Assembly: GCF_016236915.1 (NCBI RefSeq)
Contig: NZ_JAEHOK010000006.1
Location: forward strand, 62,001 to 126,000
From: Salegentibacter maritimus
GTDB lineage: Bacteria > Bacteroidota > Bacteroidia > Flavobacteriales > Flavobacteriaceae
Direction: 5' to 3'
DNA: 64,000 nt
This document shows positions 27,024-35,371 of this stretch, piece by piece; positions within the stretch are counted from its first letter, which is position 1; every line of letters starts with the position of its first letter. Position numbers and translations under genes: made by a program. Under the pieces are notes generated by a model. It saw only the letters and a program-made list of their open reading frames with translations. It made no database searches and was not told the origin of the DNA.

Positions 27024-27926
27024 ATGCTCAAAATCGCTTACCATCCCATCTATAAACATCCTTTACCCGAAGGCCACCGTTTCCCTATGGAAAAATATGA
27101 GTTGCTTCCAAGGCAATTAATGCATGAGGGAACCTGTAGCGAAGACAACTTTTTTGAACCGGGGTTCCCCGAAGAAAAGTATATTCTAAATGTTCACGAT
27201 GAAGATTACTTTGAACGATTACGCAACTTAAATCTTAGCAGAAAAGAAATTAGAAGAAGCGGCTTTCCACTGTCTGAAGCTTTGGTAAAACGGGAAATGA
27301 TTATTGCCGATGGGACCATGAAAGCTGTTCATTATTCTTTAGAAAATGGAATCTCTTTTAATATTGCCGGTGGTACCCACCACGCTTATACCAATCGTGC
27401 AGAAGCTTTTTGCCTGCTAAACGACCAGGCAATTGCCGCCAGGTATCTTCAGCATAAAAAATTAGCTGATAAAATTCTTATCGTAGACCTGGACGTTCAT
27501 CAGGGAAACGGTACAGCTGAAATTTTTCAGGATGACCCTTCGGTTTTTACTTTTTCTATGCACGGAAAAGGCAATTATCCCTTCAAAAAAGAGAAGTCAG
27601 ACCTCGACATTGAAGTACCGGACGGTAGTGGCGACGACAATTACCTAAAACTATTAAAAGAAACCTTACCCGGTTTAATTGAAAAACAGAAACCAGATTT
27701 CATCTTTTACCTAAGCGGCGTAGATATTTTAGAAACCGATAAGCTAGGCCGACTTTCCTGCACTGTAAATGGCTGTAAAGAAAGAGACAGGTTTGTTTTA
27801 GAAACCTGCCACGATCTAAATATTCCCGTGCAATGCAGTATGGGCGGCGGCTACTCTAAAGAAATAAGAGTGATTATAGAAGCTCACGCCAATACCTATC
27901 GCCTGGCCCACGAGATCTATTTTTGA
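27024..27926 (+). CDS. Histone-deacetylase-family (arginase-fold) hydrolase
   Basis: This 300-residue zinc amidohydrolase is of the HDAC/AcuC/acetylpolyamine amidohydrolase family. The active site is intact: GGTHHA (His119, His120, charge relay), DLDVHQGNG (Asp157 and His159 as zinc ligands) and a third Asp in YLSGVDIL. The bacterial substrates of this branch, deacetylated lysines, polyamines or small N-acyl compounds, cannot be told apart here. Its stop codon overlaps the end of the convergent ssb gene by 10 bases. Confidence 0.9.
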   Translation: MLKIAYHPIYKHPLPEGHRFPMEKYELLPRQLMHEGTCSEDNFFEPGFPEEKYILNVHDEDYFERLRNLNLSRKEIRRSGFPLSEALVKREMIIADGTMKAVHYSLENGISFNIAGGTHHAYTNRAEAFCLLNDQAIAARYLQHKKLADKILIVDLDVHQGNGTAEIFQDDPSVFTFSMHGKGNYPFKKEKSDLDIEVPDGSGDDNYLKLLKETLPGLIEKQKPDFIFYLSGVDILETDKLGRLSCTVNGCKERDRFVLETCHDLNIPVQCSMGGGYSKEIRVIIEAHANTYRLAHEIYF

Positions 27927-28252
27927 CCTAACAGCAACAACTCATTGCAAACAATTTCAGTAATATAACGTTTATTGCCATCTTTGTCATCCCAACTCCG
28001 GTTGGTAAGCTTTCCCTCTACCCCAACTTCTTTCCCTTTACCTACATATTTTTCTACTAATTCGGCAGTTTTACCCCAGGCTATAATGTTATGCCATTGG
28101 GTATCGGTAATGCGATCCCCATTTCCATTTTTGTAATTCTCGTTAGTAGCAACCGAGAATTTCGCGAGCTTTTTGCCCGAATCAAGATTTACGATTTCAG
28201 GTTCCTTTCCTACATTCCCGATCAATTGTACTTTGTTTCTAATAGTGCTCAT
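27917..28252 (-). CDS. ssb: Short single-stranded DNA-binding protein lacking the C-terminal tail
   Basis: This 111-residue OB-fold SSB has the typical IRNKVQLIGNVGKEPE start, DTQWHNIIAWGKTAE and VEGKLTNRSWDDKDGNKRY. It ends right after the OB fold (NELLLLGQK). The flexible linker and acidic tip (usually ending D-I-P-F) that recruit partner enzymes are missing. It is therefore probably a secondary SSB; a full-length copy is expected elsewhere in the genome. It overlaps the convergent deacetylase-like gene by 10 bases. Confidence 0.92.
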   Translation of the reverse strand: MSTIRNKVQLIGNVGKEPEIVNLDSGKKLAKFSVATNENYKNGNGDRITDTQWHNIIAWGKTAELVEKYVGKGKEVGVEGKLTNRSWDDKDGNKRYITEIVCNELLLLGQK

Positions 28253-28300
28253 AACATATTCATTTAAAAAGCTGAAAATCGTTGGTTCATTTCAACAATA

Positions 28301-28308
28301 CAAACATA
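28301..28308 (-). promoter_or_regulatory. -7 element of ssb
   Basis: The minus-strand bases TATGTTTG fit TAnnTTTG, about 48 bases before the ssb ATG. No clear -33 element is present. Confidence 0.4.
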
Positions 28309-28350
28309 TATCTTAAAACAAATTATAATCGTCTGGTAATTATTTATTTA

Positions 28351-28380
28351 CGTTTAAAGACGTTTGTAAACGTTTGTAAA
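28351..28380. repeat. Three tandem 10-bp repeats (CGTTTGTAAA-type)
   Basis: CGTTTAAAGA is followed by two identical CGTTTGTAAA units, exactly one helical turn apart. They lie in the divergent gap between ssb and the outer-membrane-protein gene, so they could be a cooperative protein-binding site. Each junction also forms the short palindrome CGTTT-GT-AAACG. Confidence 0.6.
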
Positions 28381-28514
28381 TATTTTCATGCTTTATAGAT
28401 TTATTTTCTTTGAAATACAGATACATTCTTCTTTTATATAATATTTTCTATTTAATATTGCAGATATCTTAACTAAAAACACAATTAAATAGAATTTAAC
28501 CAACCAAAATATTT

Positions 28515-28925
28515 ATGCATAAAAAACTACTCTTTTTAGCTTTTGCTCTTTTCTTTATCCCAAAATCTTATGGCCAGTTAAATGTTAGCTATCATCAATC
28601 TAATCTTCCATTTATAGCGGTGGGCTACGATATAAATGAACGTTTTACTCCAGAATTTAGACTGGGCACCGATCAATTTATTTCAGATTTATCATTAGAA
28701 GCTGTACTTAATTATAAGTTTATTAGAAAAGAAGATTATGATTTTTATGCGGGTTTGGGATACAGGATCAATATTTCTGAAGGACTTGTAGCTCCCGTTG
28801 GACTTAACTTTTATCCGTTTAATAAGAAGAAATTCGGGTTTCATATAGAAGCTGCTCCAATTTTGCTTGATGCCGATATACTTAGAGGGAGTTTTGGTAT
28901 ACGCTACCGTTTTCTAAAAAATTAA
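28515..28925 (+). CDS. Small outer-membrane beta-barrel-like protein
   Basis: This 136-residue protein has an SPI signal ending SYGQ (about 21). The mature part alternates polar and hydrophobic residues in strands of 9-11 (FIAVGYDI, PEFRLGTDQF, LSLEAVLNYKFI, FYAGLGYRIN) and ends with GSFGIRYRFLKN, a pattern of small eight-stranded barrels. No specific family was recognised. It starts a two-gene unit or stands alone; the next gene begins 55 bases later. Confidence 0.6.
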   Translation: MHKKLLFLAFALFFIPKSYGQLNVSYHQSNLPFIAVGYDINERFTPEFRLGTDQFISDLSLEAVLNYKFIRKEDYDFYAGLGYRINISEGLVAPVGLNFYPFNKKKFGFHIEAAPILLDADILRGSFGIRYRFLKN

Positions 28926-28980
28926 AATCACAAACTGAAGTTGCTATTTTGTATAAGAAAGCTTTTATTATAGAAAAAAG

Positions 28981-29616
28981 ATGCTACAAGAAGAGCCCAA
29001 AGTTTGGTATGCATGTTATGGTTCCAATTTACTAAAAGAACGTTTTAGCTGCTATATTAGTGGCGGCAAACCTGCAAATGCTAAGCGTGTTTATCCCGGT
29101 TGTACTAATAAAACCCTTCCCGAAAAATCTAAAAGTATTAGTATTGGCGGTGAACTTTATTTCGCTAAATCTTCAAAAACCTGGAGTGGAGGCGGTGCCG
29201 GATTTATAAAACCCGACTTTAATCAAAATATTAAAACCCTGGGCAGGATGTACCTCATTACCCAACAACAATTTGTGGATTTGGTGCAACAGGAAATAAA
29301 ATTTGAAGGCGATTTTGATATAGATCTGAAACAGGTAATTAAAAATGCTAGCCTGGATATGAAAAATAACTCCTGGTACGGGAAAATTATTTACCTGGGG
29401 CAGGAAGAAAACTGCCCTATTTTCACCTTCACCAATGAAGAATACTTAAAAGATGAAATCAATTCTCCGCACGAATTCTATTTAAAAATTATTATTGAGG
29501 GCCTAAAAGAAACCTACTGTATGACCAATACAGAAATTGAGAATTATTTAAAAACTAAAGAAGGAATTAAAGGCTTCCCCATTGAAACCAGATTACAGCA
29601 ACTCATAAAAGCCTAA
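28981..29616 (+). CDS. Gamma-glutamylcyclotransferase-fold (GGCT-like) protein
   Basis: This 211-residue cytoplasmic protein begins with VWYACYGSNL (residues 8-17), the Y-G-S-N phosphate/substrate-binding signature of the GGCT-like fold. A second conserved area is GGELYFAKSSKTWSGGGAGFI. In true cyclotransferases a Glu in the middle of the fold is the acid/base; a candidate cannot be fixed by eye. Relatives in Bacteroidota are annotated only as hypothetical. A role in peptide or amino-acid metabolism is possible but not shown. Confidence 0.6.
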   Translation: MLQEEPKVWYACYGSNLLKERFSCYISGGKPANAKRVYPGCTNKTLPEKSKSISIGGELYFAKSSKTWSGGGAGFIKPDFNQNIKTLGRMYLITQQQFVDLVQQEIKFEGDFDIDLKQVIKNASLDMKNNSWYGKIIYLGQEENCPIFTFTNEEYLKDEINSPHEFYLKIIIEGLKETYCMTNTEIENYLKTKEGIKGFPIETRLQQLIKA

Positions 29617-29754
29617 AGAATTTTTATTGCAAAAGTCTAGACACCAGAGTGGTTAAAAATCTCACTTATTGTATAAATAACAAACCTTTTGTTTCAAACC
29701 TGAAGTAATTTAAAAGCAATTATATTTTTATAACGCTATAACTGTAGGGAACCT

Positions 29755-29762
29755 TATCTTTG
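29755..29762 (+). promoter_or_regulatory. -7 element upstream of the DEAD-like gene
   Basis: TATCTTTG matches TAnnTTTG, 57 bases before the start codon. No firm -33 was found. Confidence 0.4.
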
Positions 29763-29819
29763 TAAGTCCCGGAAGTCTTTGATTTTTAATAAAAAAGCAT
29801 CTGGCTTAAATCAAATTGT

Positions 29820-30437
29820 ATGTCATTAAAAAAACTGAATGTTCCGCTTAAAGAAGCTTTGGAAAGACTGAAAATTGAAAAGCTGCTTCCTTTTCAAAAG
29901 CAAATTTTACCCAAAATTAAAAGTGGAAGGGATTTATTTATCGTAGCTCCAGAGGGTTCGGGAAAAACTACGGCACTTGTAATTAGTACCATTCAGAAAT
30001 TAGATAGTGCGGCATTTGAAGATGCTCCAAGAGCATTGATTTTTGTGCAGGACAAAGAGGCTGCCCTTGCTTTGGAGGAAGAATTCGACAAATTCACTAA
30101 ATATATGGATTTGCGTGTATATAGTGCCTACGATGCTCCAGACATCAGTAAACAAAAAGATGATATTTATGCCGGTGTTGATATTGTTATTGCTACTCCT
30201 AAAAAGCTATTCAAGCTTTTTAAAATCACCGGTATTAATGTAAGTCAGTTAAAAGTTCTTGCCGTAGAAGACGCCGAATTTTTAACTAAGAACAGTGATT
30301 ATAACGATCTAATTAGAATTCCCCAGCATATTTCAAGATGTCAATATTTGGTTTTTGCATCCAATATGAGTCCAAAAATAGAACGCTTAAAAGATTCTTT
30401 TATGGCTCGTGCAGAAACGCTTAGGCTTAAGGTATAA
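29820..30437 (+). CDS. Single-domain DEAD-box-like protein with altered motif II
   Basis: This 205-residue protein contains only the first RecA-like domain of a DEAD-box helicase. Visible are a Q-motif-like LPFQKQ, a P-loop APEGSGKT (43-50), TPKKL (motif Ib, 126-130) and a motif II that reads EDAE (150-153) rather than DEAD. Motif III is ASN (180-182) rather than SAT. The second RecA domain is absent and the next gene starts 22 bases after the stop codon, so this is not an obvious frameshift. It could bind ATP and RNA but is unlikely to unwind alone. It is probably co-transcribed with the DUF4174 gene. Confidence 0.75.
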   Translation: MSLKKLNVPLKEALERLKIEKLLPFQKQILPKIKSGRDLFIVAPEGSGKTTALVISTIQKLDSAAFEDAPRALIFVQDKEAALALEEEFDKFTKYMDLRVYSAYDAPDISKQKDDIYAGVDIVIATPKKLFKLFKITGINVSQLKVLAVEDAEFLTKNSDYNDLIRIPQHISRCQYLVFASNMSPKIERLKDSFMARAETLRLKV

Positions 30438-30459
30438 TAGTTATTTTGTATTTTAGAAT

Positions 30460-30885
30460 ATGCGAAAATTTATAAGCTGCTATATTCTAATTTTCTTCAG
30501 CGTGAGTTTATACGCCCAGGATCTTTCTAAACACCAATGGAAAGACCGTCTCATTTTAATTATTGCTTCAAAAAACAACCAAAAATTTCAACAACAATAT
30601 AAAGAACTTCAAAAAGAGCCTGAGGGCTTAAAAGAACGAAAACTGGTAATTTACCAAATTCTACCCGAAAAATATAAAACTGGCTTTAAGGAGAAAAACT
30701 GGAAAAAATCAACCGAGCTCTTTGAAGCATTTAATGGTAAAAAAAGTGATTTTCGGGTATTGCTTATTGGTTTAGACGGCGGTAAAAAACTGGATCAAAC
30801 TAAAATGCTTTCAGCAAAAAAACTCTTCAATATTATAGATAGTATGCCCATGCGCCAGGCAGAAATGCAAAAAAACAAACAGTAA
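30460..30885 (+). CDS. Secreted DUF4174 protein
   Basis: This 141-residue protein has an SPI signal ending LYAQ (about 20). The mature domain matches DUF4174, a thioredoxin-like fold: WKDRLILIIASKN, a helix, then FRVLLIGLDGGKKLDQTKML and SAKKLFNIIDSMPMRQAEM. There is no CxxC pair, so a redox role is unlikely. It follows the DEAD-like gene by 22 bases. The stop codon lies inside a dispersed repeat. Confidence 0.7.
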   Translation: MRKFISCYILIFFSVSLYAQDLSKHQWKDRLILIIASKNNQKFQQQYKELQKEPEGLKERKLVIYQILPEKYKTGFKEKNWKKSTELFEAFNGKKSDFRVLLIGLDGGKKLDQTKMLSAKKLFNIIDSMPMRQAEMQKNKQ

Positions 30886-30912
30886 ACTACCTCGGGGGCG
30901 GCACCAATAAAA
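30882..30912. repeat. Dispersed short repeat, family 2, copy 2 (short form)
   Basis: GTAAACTA at the start and CCAATAAA near the end are as in the copies at 7097, 49047 and 49119, with a shortened GC-rich middle (CTCGGGGGCGG). It supplies the TAA stop codon of the preceding gene. Confidence 0.45.
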
Positions 30913-30952
30913 AACCTTAAAAAACTGAATTTCAGCATTTATTAAGGTTTTT
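30910..30952 (+). terminator. Probable terminator after the DUF4174 gene
   Basis: AAAAACCTTAA pairs with TTAAGGTTTTT, with a nested CTGAA/TTCAG hairpin inside the loop and T-residues after. It directly follows the dispersed repeat. Confidence 0.6.
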
Positions 30953-31036
30953 CTTATATTTAATGTAAACTAACTATCTTGAAATAGGCTTAGAGAGAAT
31001 TTACTCAAAGGTTTAAATCTCGATTATCAAGCTAAT

Positions 31037-31384
31037 ATGCAAAAATCCTGTTTGGAATGTGGCGAAAAAATGGTGGGGCGTGTAGATAAAAAATTCTGCA
31101 GCGATTACTGCCGCAATTCCTATCACAATAACCGCAACAAAGACAGGAAAAACCTTGTAAGGAATGTAAACAACCAACTGCGTAAAAATTATCGCATTTT
31201 AGAGGAATTTAATCCAAACGAAAAAACCACGATTCGTAAAAATAAATTACTATCTCGTGGTTTTAGTTTTGAATATATTACCAGTATTTATACTACAAAA
31301 ACAGGAAAAGTCTATTATTTTGTGTACAACCAGGGCTATCTCCCTTTAGAAAACGACGTTTATGCGCTGGTAAAACGCAATTAA
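31037..31384 (+). CDS. Small zinc-ribbon protein, unknown function
   Basis: This 115-residue protein has an N-terminal Cys4 zinc ribbon (CLECGEKMVGRVDKKFCSDYC; Cys at about 4, 7, 20 and 24) followed by an Asn/Arg/Lys-rich helix (RNSYHNNRNKDRKN) suited to nucleic acid binding. The C-terminal part (KTGKVYYFVYNQGYLPLENDVYALV) looks like a small beta domain. It is conserved-looking and probably cytoplasmic, but no function can be named. It overlaps the end of the convergent CBS gene by 4 bases. Confidence 0.65.
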   Translation: MQKSCLECGEKMVGRVDKKFCSDYCRNSYHNNRNKDRKNLVRNVNNQLRKNYRILEEFNPNEKTTIRKNKLLSRGFSFEYITSIYTTKTGKVYYFVYNQGYLPLENDVYALVKRN

Positions 31385-31851
31385 ACCTGGTGCCAATTAT
31401 TTCCTTTTAATTTTACTGCTGCCCGCAAAACATCACTCTGACTAATTTGTCCGACAAGCTTTCCGTTTTCTACAATGGGAAAACGTCTAAAACGCTTTTC
31501 AATAAAGAGTTTAGCCGCATCCATCACATTCATATTAGCATCTATGGTATCTACATTGCAAGTCATTCGCTTTCCAACCGTAGCATCATCTAAAGGCATA
31601 TTGTAATACCGGCTGTCAGAAATTTGTTTCATGCAATCTCCTTCAGAAATAAGACCCAATAACCTATTATTATCGTCTACAACACACCCACCAGAGATCT
31701 TATGCTTGGTAAGTTTTTCGGCAACATCCATAATATTCTCATGCTCCTTAAAAGTTATAAGCGAAGTACTCATATAATCCCTAACCAACATAGGCGCGCT
31801 TTTCGGTTTTTCCGGCGCTGCCCTTTTTCCCTGAAAACTTTTAATACCCAT
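31381..31851 (-). CDS. CBS-domain-pair protein
   Basis: This 156-residue cytoplasmic protein consists of two CBS repeats (about 25-85 and 90-150): VRDYMSTSLITFKEHENIMDVAEKL and VDTIDANMNVMDAAKLFIEKRFRRFPIV followed by GQISQSDVLRA. Stand-alone CBS pairs bind adenosine nucleotides and regulate partners; the partner is unknown here. It is divergent from the M28 peptidase. Confidence 0.85.
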   Translation of the reverse strand: MGIKSFQGKRAAPEKPKSAPMLVRDYMSTSLITFKEHENIMDVAEKLTKHKISGGCVVDDNNRLLGLISEGDCMKQISDSRYYNMPLDDATVGKRMTCNVDTIDANMNVMDAAKLFIEKRFRRFPIVENGKLVGQISQSDVLRAAVKLKGNNWHQV

Positions 31852-31988
31852 AGCCCAATTTTTTGATTACTAATAACTTAAATATAAGTAAAATTTAATT
31901 ATTTTGAAAGCTTACTTAGCAGTGCTACAATTCCTTAAAATCTTAAGTATCTTTAAACCCTGTGAAATCTTTTGTTCTTTTCTGAATT

Positions 31989-34304
31989 ATGCTGAAAAAT
32001 ATACCTCGTTTTTTCTCACTTATTTTTATTGCTGTTGCAATTTGGTTTAGTTTTTACAGCAGCCAGCCAAAAACTATTGAAGCTGAAGACGCTCTAGAAA
32101 ACACGTTTTCAACCCAACGCGCTTTTAAGCGCGTTGAAGCAATAGCCCAAAAACCACATTACTTAGGAACCGCATCACATAGTCGTGTTAGAAATTATAT
32201 TGTGTCCCGCCTACAGGAAATGGGTTTACAGGCGCAAACCCATGAAGATTATACCCTTAATAAACATGGCGTATTGGTTCGCCCTCAAAATATCATGGCC
32301 CGTATAGAAGGCAACGGAAACGGTGAGGCTTTAGTGATTATGACGCATTATGATAGTAATCCGCATTCTTCATTGGGAGCCAGCGATGCCGGCAGCGGTG
32401 TGGGAACAATCTTAGAAGGAATACGCGCTTTTTTAACCAAAAACCCAAGCCATAAAAACGATATTATCATCCTATTTACCGATGCCGAAGAATTAGGTTT
32501 AAATGGTGCCGAACTTTTTATAAAAGACCATCCCTGGGCTAAAGATGCAAAACTTGCCCTTAATTTTGAAGCTCGTGGTAGTGGGGGCGATTCCTTTATG
32601 TTCCTGGAAACCAACACAGGTAACGCCGGACTCATAAAAGCTTTTAAAGAAGCTAATCCCAAATTCCCTGTTACCAATTCCCTGGTCTACAGCGTTTATA
32701 AAATGTTGCCTAACGATACAGATCTAACGGTTTTACGTGAACAAGGCAATATCCCAGGATATAATTTCGCATTTATAGACGATCATTTTGATTATCATAC
32801 CGCAACAGACACTCCCAAAAATTTAGATAAAGAAAGCCTGGCACACCAGGGCAGCTACCTTATGCCATTGCTTCAGTATTTCAAAGATGCCAATTTGAAT
32901 GAAGTTAAATCGCAGAAAGAAGTATTGTTCTTTAATTTTCCTGGCGGGGAAATTATTAGTTATCCATTTTCGTGGATTTTCCCAATGCTTATTCTGGCTT
33001 TTATCTTATTTTTTGGTCTCTTGGCTTATGGGGTTTCTCAAAACAAACTTGATTTTAAAGAGATTGCAAAGAGTAGTATTCCTTTTATTGTAAGCCTTGT
33101 CTTCTCTGGCCTATTGGTTTTTCTTTTTTGGAAACTTCTCCTCTACAGCTATCCGGAATATTCAGAGATGGAACATGGCTTCACCTATAACGGCTATTAT
33201 TATATCGCTGCATTTGTTTCACTAAGTTTATTGATTGCCTTTTTTAGCTATTTTCGATTTCGACATATAGAAAACAAGGCAAATCTATTTGTTACCCCCC
33301 TATTCTTCTGGCTACTGCTTTGTACTTTACTCGCTTTCTTTTTAAAAGGTGCGGCCTATTTTATTATCCCCGGCCTATTTGCCTTGTTACAATTTTTTAT
33401 AATGCTACGGCAAGAATCGCCTAACTCATTGTTGATGGCTTTCTTAAGCCTTCCGGCTATCTTTATTTTGGCACCCTTTATAAAAATGTTCCCGGTAGCT
33501 TTAGGCTTAAAAATCTTATTTGTTTCGGCTTTGCTTAGCGTATTATTATTCCAGCTTTTATTGCCGGTTTTCGCCTATTTTAAGAGTAATAAAAAAATTG
33601 CGGTATTCTTCTTTCTTCTGTTCAATATCCTTTTAATTACCGCTCATTTTAAAGCCGAATTCACCAAAGAACATCCCAAACCCAATTCCCTGGTGTATCT
33701 TTTTGATGCCGATAAGGATAAAACCAATTGGTATTCATACGATAAAATGCCCGATGAATGGACGGCTTTATACTTTGGAAAAGAGCCTCTAATTGCTCCT
33801 TCCGAAAACAACACATTTAGCAGTAAATACAAATCAAATTTCACCTGGCGTACCAGTGCACCAAAAATTAAACTGAAATCGCCCGGCATAATTTGGAAAC
33901 AAACCGATTCTACCCCGGCCTTTAACTCCTATTCCCTAAAAATAGCTACCAACCGCAATGCCGGGAGAATAGAACTCTTTGCTGATAGGGAAACAGATTT
34001 TGAAAGTTTTAAGGTAAACGGGCTTGAGGCTGATTCGGTGGCACTTGGCAATAATAAATTTCATATTCATACCCGAAGATGGCACAACCGGATTTTAACT
34101 TATCACGTTTCAGGCAGGGATACTTTACAATTGGAATTTAGTTTAAAGAAGGATAAAAAACCTCAATTTACACTTTACGAGTCTAGCTACGATTTACTTG
34201 AAAATGAAGCCTTAAATGTAAAACCAAGGCCAGAAACTATGATTCCGAGACCCTTTGTACTAAATGATGCTGTAATTTTTAAGAAAACCATAAGTCCTGA
34301 GTAG
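31989..34304 (+). CDS. M28 family zinc aminopeptidase with C-terminal membrane domain
   Basis: This 771-residue protein has an N-terminal signal anchor (about 8-24), an M28 peptidase domain (about 40-290) and a membrane part of about eight helices (about 315-550). A soluble beta-rich C-terminal domain follows. Zinc ligands visible are His120 (THYDSN), Asp133 (GASDAGSG) and Glu167-Glu168 (TDAEELG), plus DDHFDYHTATDTP. The architecture resembles the Fxna/ERMP1 type. It would trim peptides at the periplasmic face. It is monocistronic. Confidence 0.88.
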   Translation: MLKNIPRFFSLIFIAVAIWFSFYSSQPKTIEAEDALENTFSTQRAFKRVEAIAQKPHYLGTASHSRVRNYIVSRLQEMGLQAQTHEDYTLNKHGVLVRPQNIMARIEGNGNGEALVIMTHYDSNPHSSLGASDAGSGVGTILEGIRAFLTKNPSHKNDIIILFTDAEELGLNGAELFIKDHPWAKDAKLALNFEARGSGGDSFMFLETNTGNAGLIKAFKEANPKFPVTNSLVYSVYKMLPNDTDLTVLREQGNIPGYNFAFIDDHFDYHTATDTPKNLDKESLAHQGSYLMPLLQYFKDANLNEVKSQKEVLFFNFPGGEIISYPFSWIFPMLILAFILFFGLLAYGVSQNKLDFKEIAKSSIPFIVSLVFSGLLVFLFWKLLLYSYPEYSEMEHGFTYNGYYYIAAFVSLSLLIAFFSYFRFRHIENKANLFVTPLFFWLLLCTLLAFFLKGAAYFIIPGLFALLQFFIMLRQESPNSLLMAFLSLPAIFILAPFIKMFPVALGLKILFVSALLSVLLFQLLLPVFAYFKSNKKIAVFFFLLFNILLITAHFKAEFTKEHPKPNSLVYLFDADKDKTNWYSYDKMPDEWTALYFGKEPLIAPSENNTFSSKYKSNFTWRTSAPKIKLKSPGIIWKQTDSTPAFNSYSLKIATNRNAGRIELFADRETDFESFKVNGLEADSVALGNNKFHIHTRRWHNRILTYHVSGRDTLQLEFSLKKDKKPQFTLYESSYDLLENEALNVKPRPETMIPRPFVLNDAVIFKKTISPE

Positions 34305-34398
34305 AATTTGGTTTTGTAGCTTTGGGTTAAGTGGTTTTTTGCCCCGAATACGAATATTTTTTAAGATCATTAAAATTGTTTAAATATTTTCCAGGTTT

Positions 34399-34478
34399 CG
34401 TCAAGCTAAACTTGTTTCAGCTTCTAACATGTTCTTAGTTTAAAACAAATTAGATCCTGAAAATAATTCAGGATGACG
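34399..34478 (+). repeat. Dispersed palindromic repeat, family 1, copy A (short form)
   Basis: The unit is bounded by CGTCA and TGACG. Near its end, ATCCTGAA pairs with TTCAGGAT (34454-34461 with 34467-34474). Other copies are at 43505 (inverted), 52679 and 54174. It lies directly upstream of the next gene. Confidence 0.8.
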
Positions 34479-34520
34479 TTCCATCAATCTTCAAATAGCC
34501 TATCAAGAGAACTATTAATT

Positions 34521-35321
34521 ATGAATATATCTATACTAGGAACCGGTTGGCTGGGATTGCAACTAGCAAAAAAACTAAAAGAAGAGCATACTGTAAAAGG
34601 CTCGGTAACCGGCAGGAAAAAAATGCAAAAGCTACGGGAAGCCGGGGTTACACCTTATCAGATTAAAATTTTTACAGAAGGTATCCAGGGAGACCTTACT
34701 TCTTTCCTTGCCCATTCTGAAATTTTAATTATTGATATTCCGCCGGGATTACGCAGCGATCCCAAAGCCGATTTCGTAGGAAAAATTGGGCGAATCATTG
34801 ATTATATTGAAAAATCTCCTATTGAAAAAGTGCTTTTTGTAAGCTCTACTTCAGTTTATAAAGATGAAGAAGATATACCGGAATATACCGAGGAAAATGA
34901 AGCCAACGGAATTTCAGAAGCGGCGAAACAACTAATTTCTTCTGAAAAAATGGTATTAAAAAATAAGCATTTTCAAACCACCGTTATTCGGTTTGGGGGT
35001 TTAATTGGCCCGGGAAGGCATCCTGTAAATTTCCTTGCGAATAAAACCGGCATTAAAAACCCAAAGGCACCTGTAAATCTTATTCAACAGATAGATTGTA
35101 TTGAAATTATAAACCAGATCATCAAAAAAGAAGCCTGGGGAAAGATCTTTAACGCTGCTTATCCCGACCATCCCACCAAAGAAGATTATTACATGAAAAC
35201 CGCTAAAGAAAAGAATTTAAATATTCCCGATTTTGACCAGAATGGAATTTCTAAAGGGAAAAAGATTAGCTCGGTAAATTTGAAGGAAGTTTTAGGTTAT
35301 GAGTTTAAGGAAACTATTTAA
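34521..35321 (+). CDS. NAD(P)-binding SDR/epimerase-like protein (YeeZ type)
   Basis: This 266-residue protein has the dinucleotide-binding GTGWLG at residues 7-12 (MNISILGTGWLG). The rest follows the atypical extended SDR pattern: VLFVSSTSVYKDEE and a conserved FGGLIGPGRHPVNFLA. The usual Tyr-x-x-x-Lys is not evident, as in the YeeZ-like subgroup. The ATG at 34521 was chosen because the in-frame ATG at 34473 lies inside a dispersed repeat and would add 16 unrelated residues. The substrate is unknown. Confidence 0.8.
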   Translation: MNISILGTGWLGLQLAKKLKEEHTVKGSVTGRKKMQKLREAGVTPYQIKIFTEGIQGDLTSFLAHSEILIIDIPPGLRSDPKADFVGKIGRIIDYIEKSPIEKVLFVSSTSVYKDEEDIPEYTEENEANGISEAAKQLISSEKMVLKNKHFQTTVIRFGGLIGPGRHPVNFLANKTGIKNPKAPVNLIQQIDCIEIINQIIKKEAWGKIFNAAYPDHPTKEDYYMKTAKEKNLNIPDFDQNGISKGKKISSVNLKEVLGYEFKETI

Positions 35322-35371
35322 CAGCATAGATTGCGAAAACAAGTTCAGAATGTGGTAAGGGCTTAACCACC

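Noticed and set aside
27500-27545. TCAGGATGAC in the deacetylase-like gene as a fifth copy of repeat family 1
   Set aside because: It is a 10-base chance match inside conserved coding sequence, with no hairpin or CGTCA end.
29820-30437. Frameshifted full-length DEAD-box helicase
   Set aside because: No second RecA domain is found downstream in any frame; the next gene is a DUF4174 protein with its own signal peptide.
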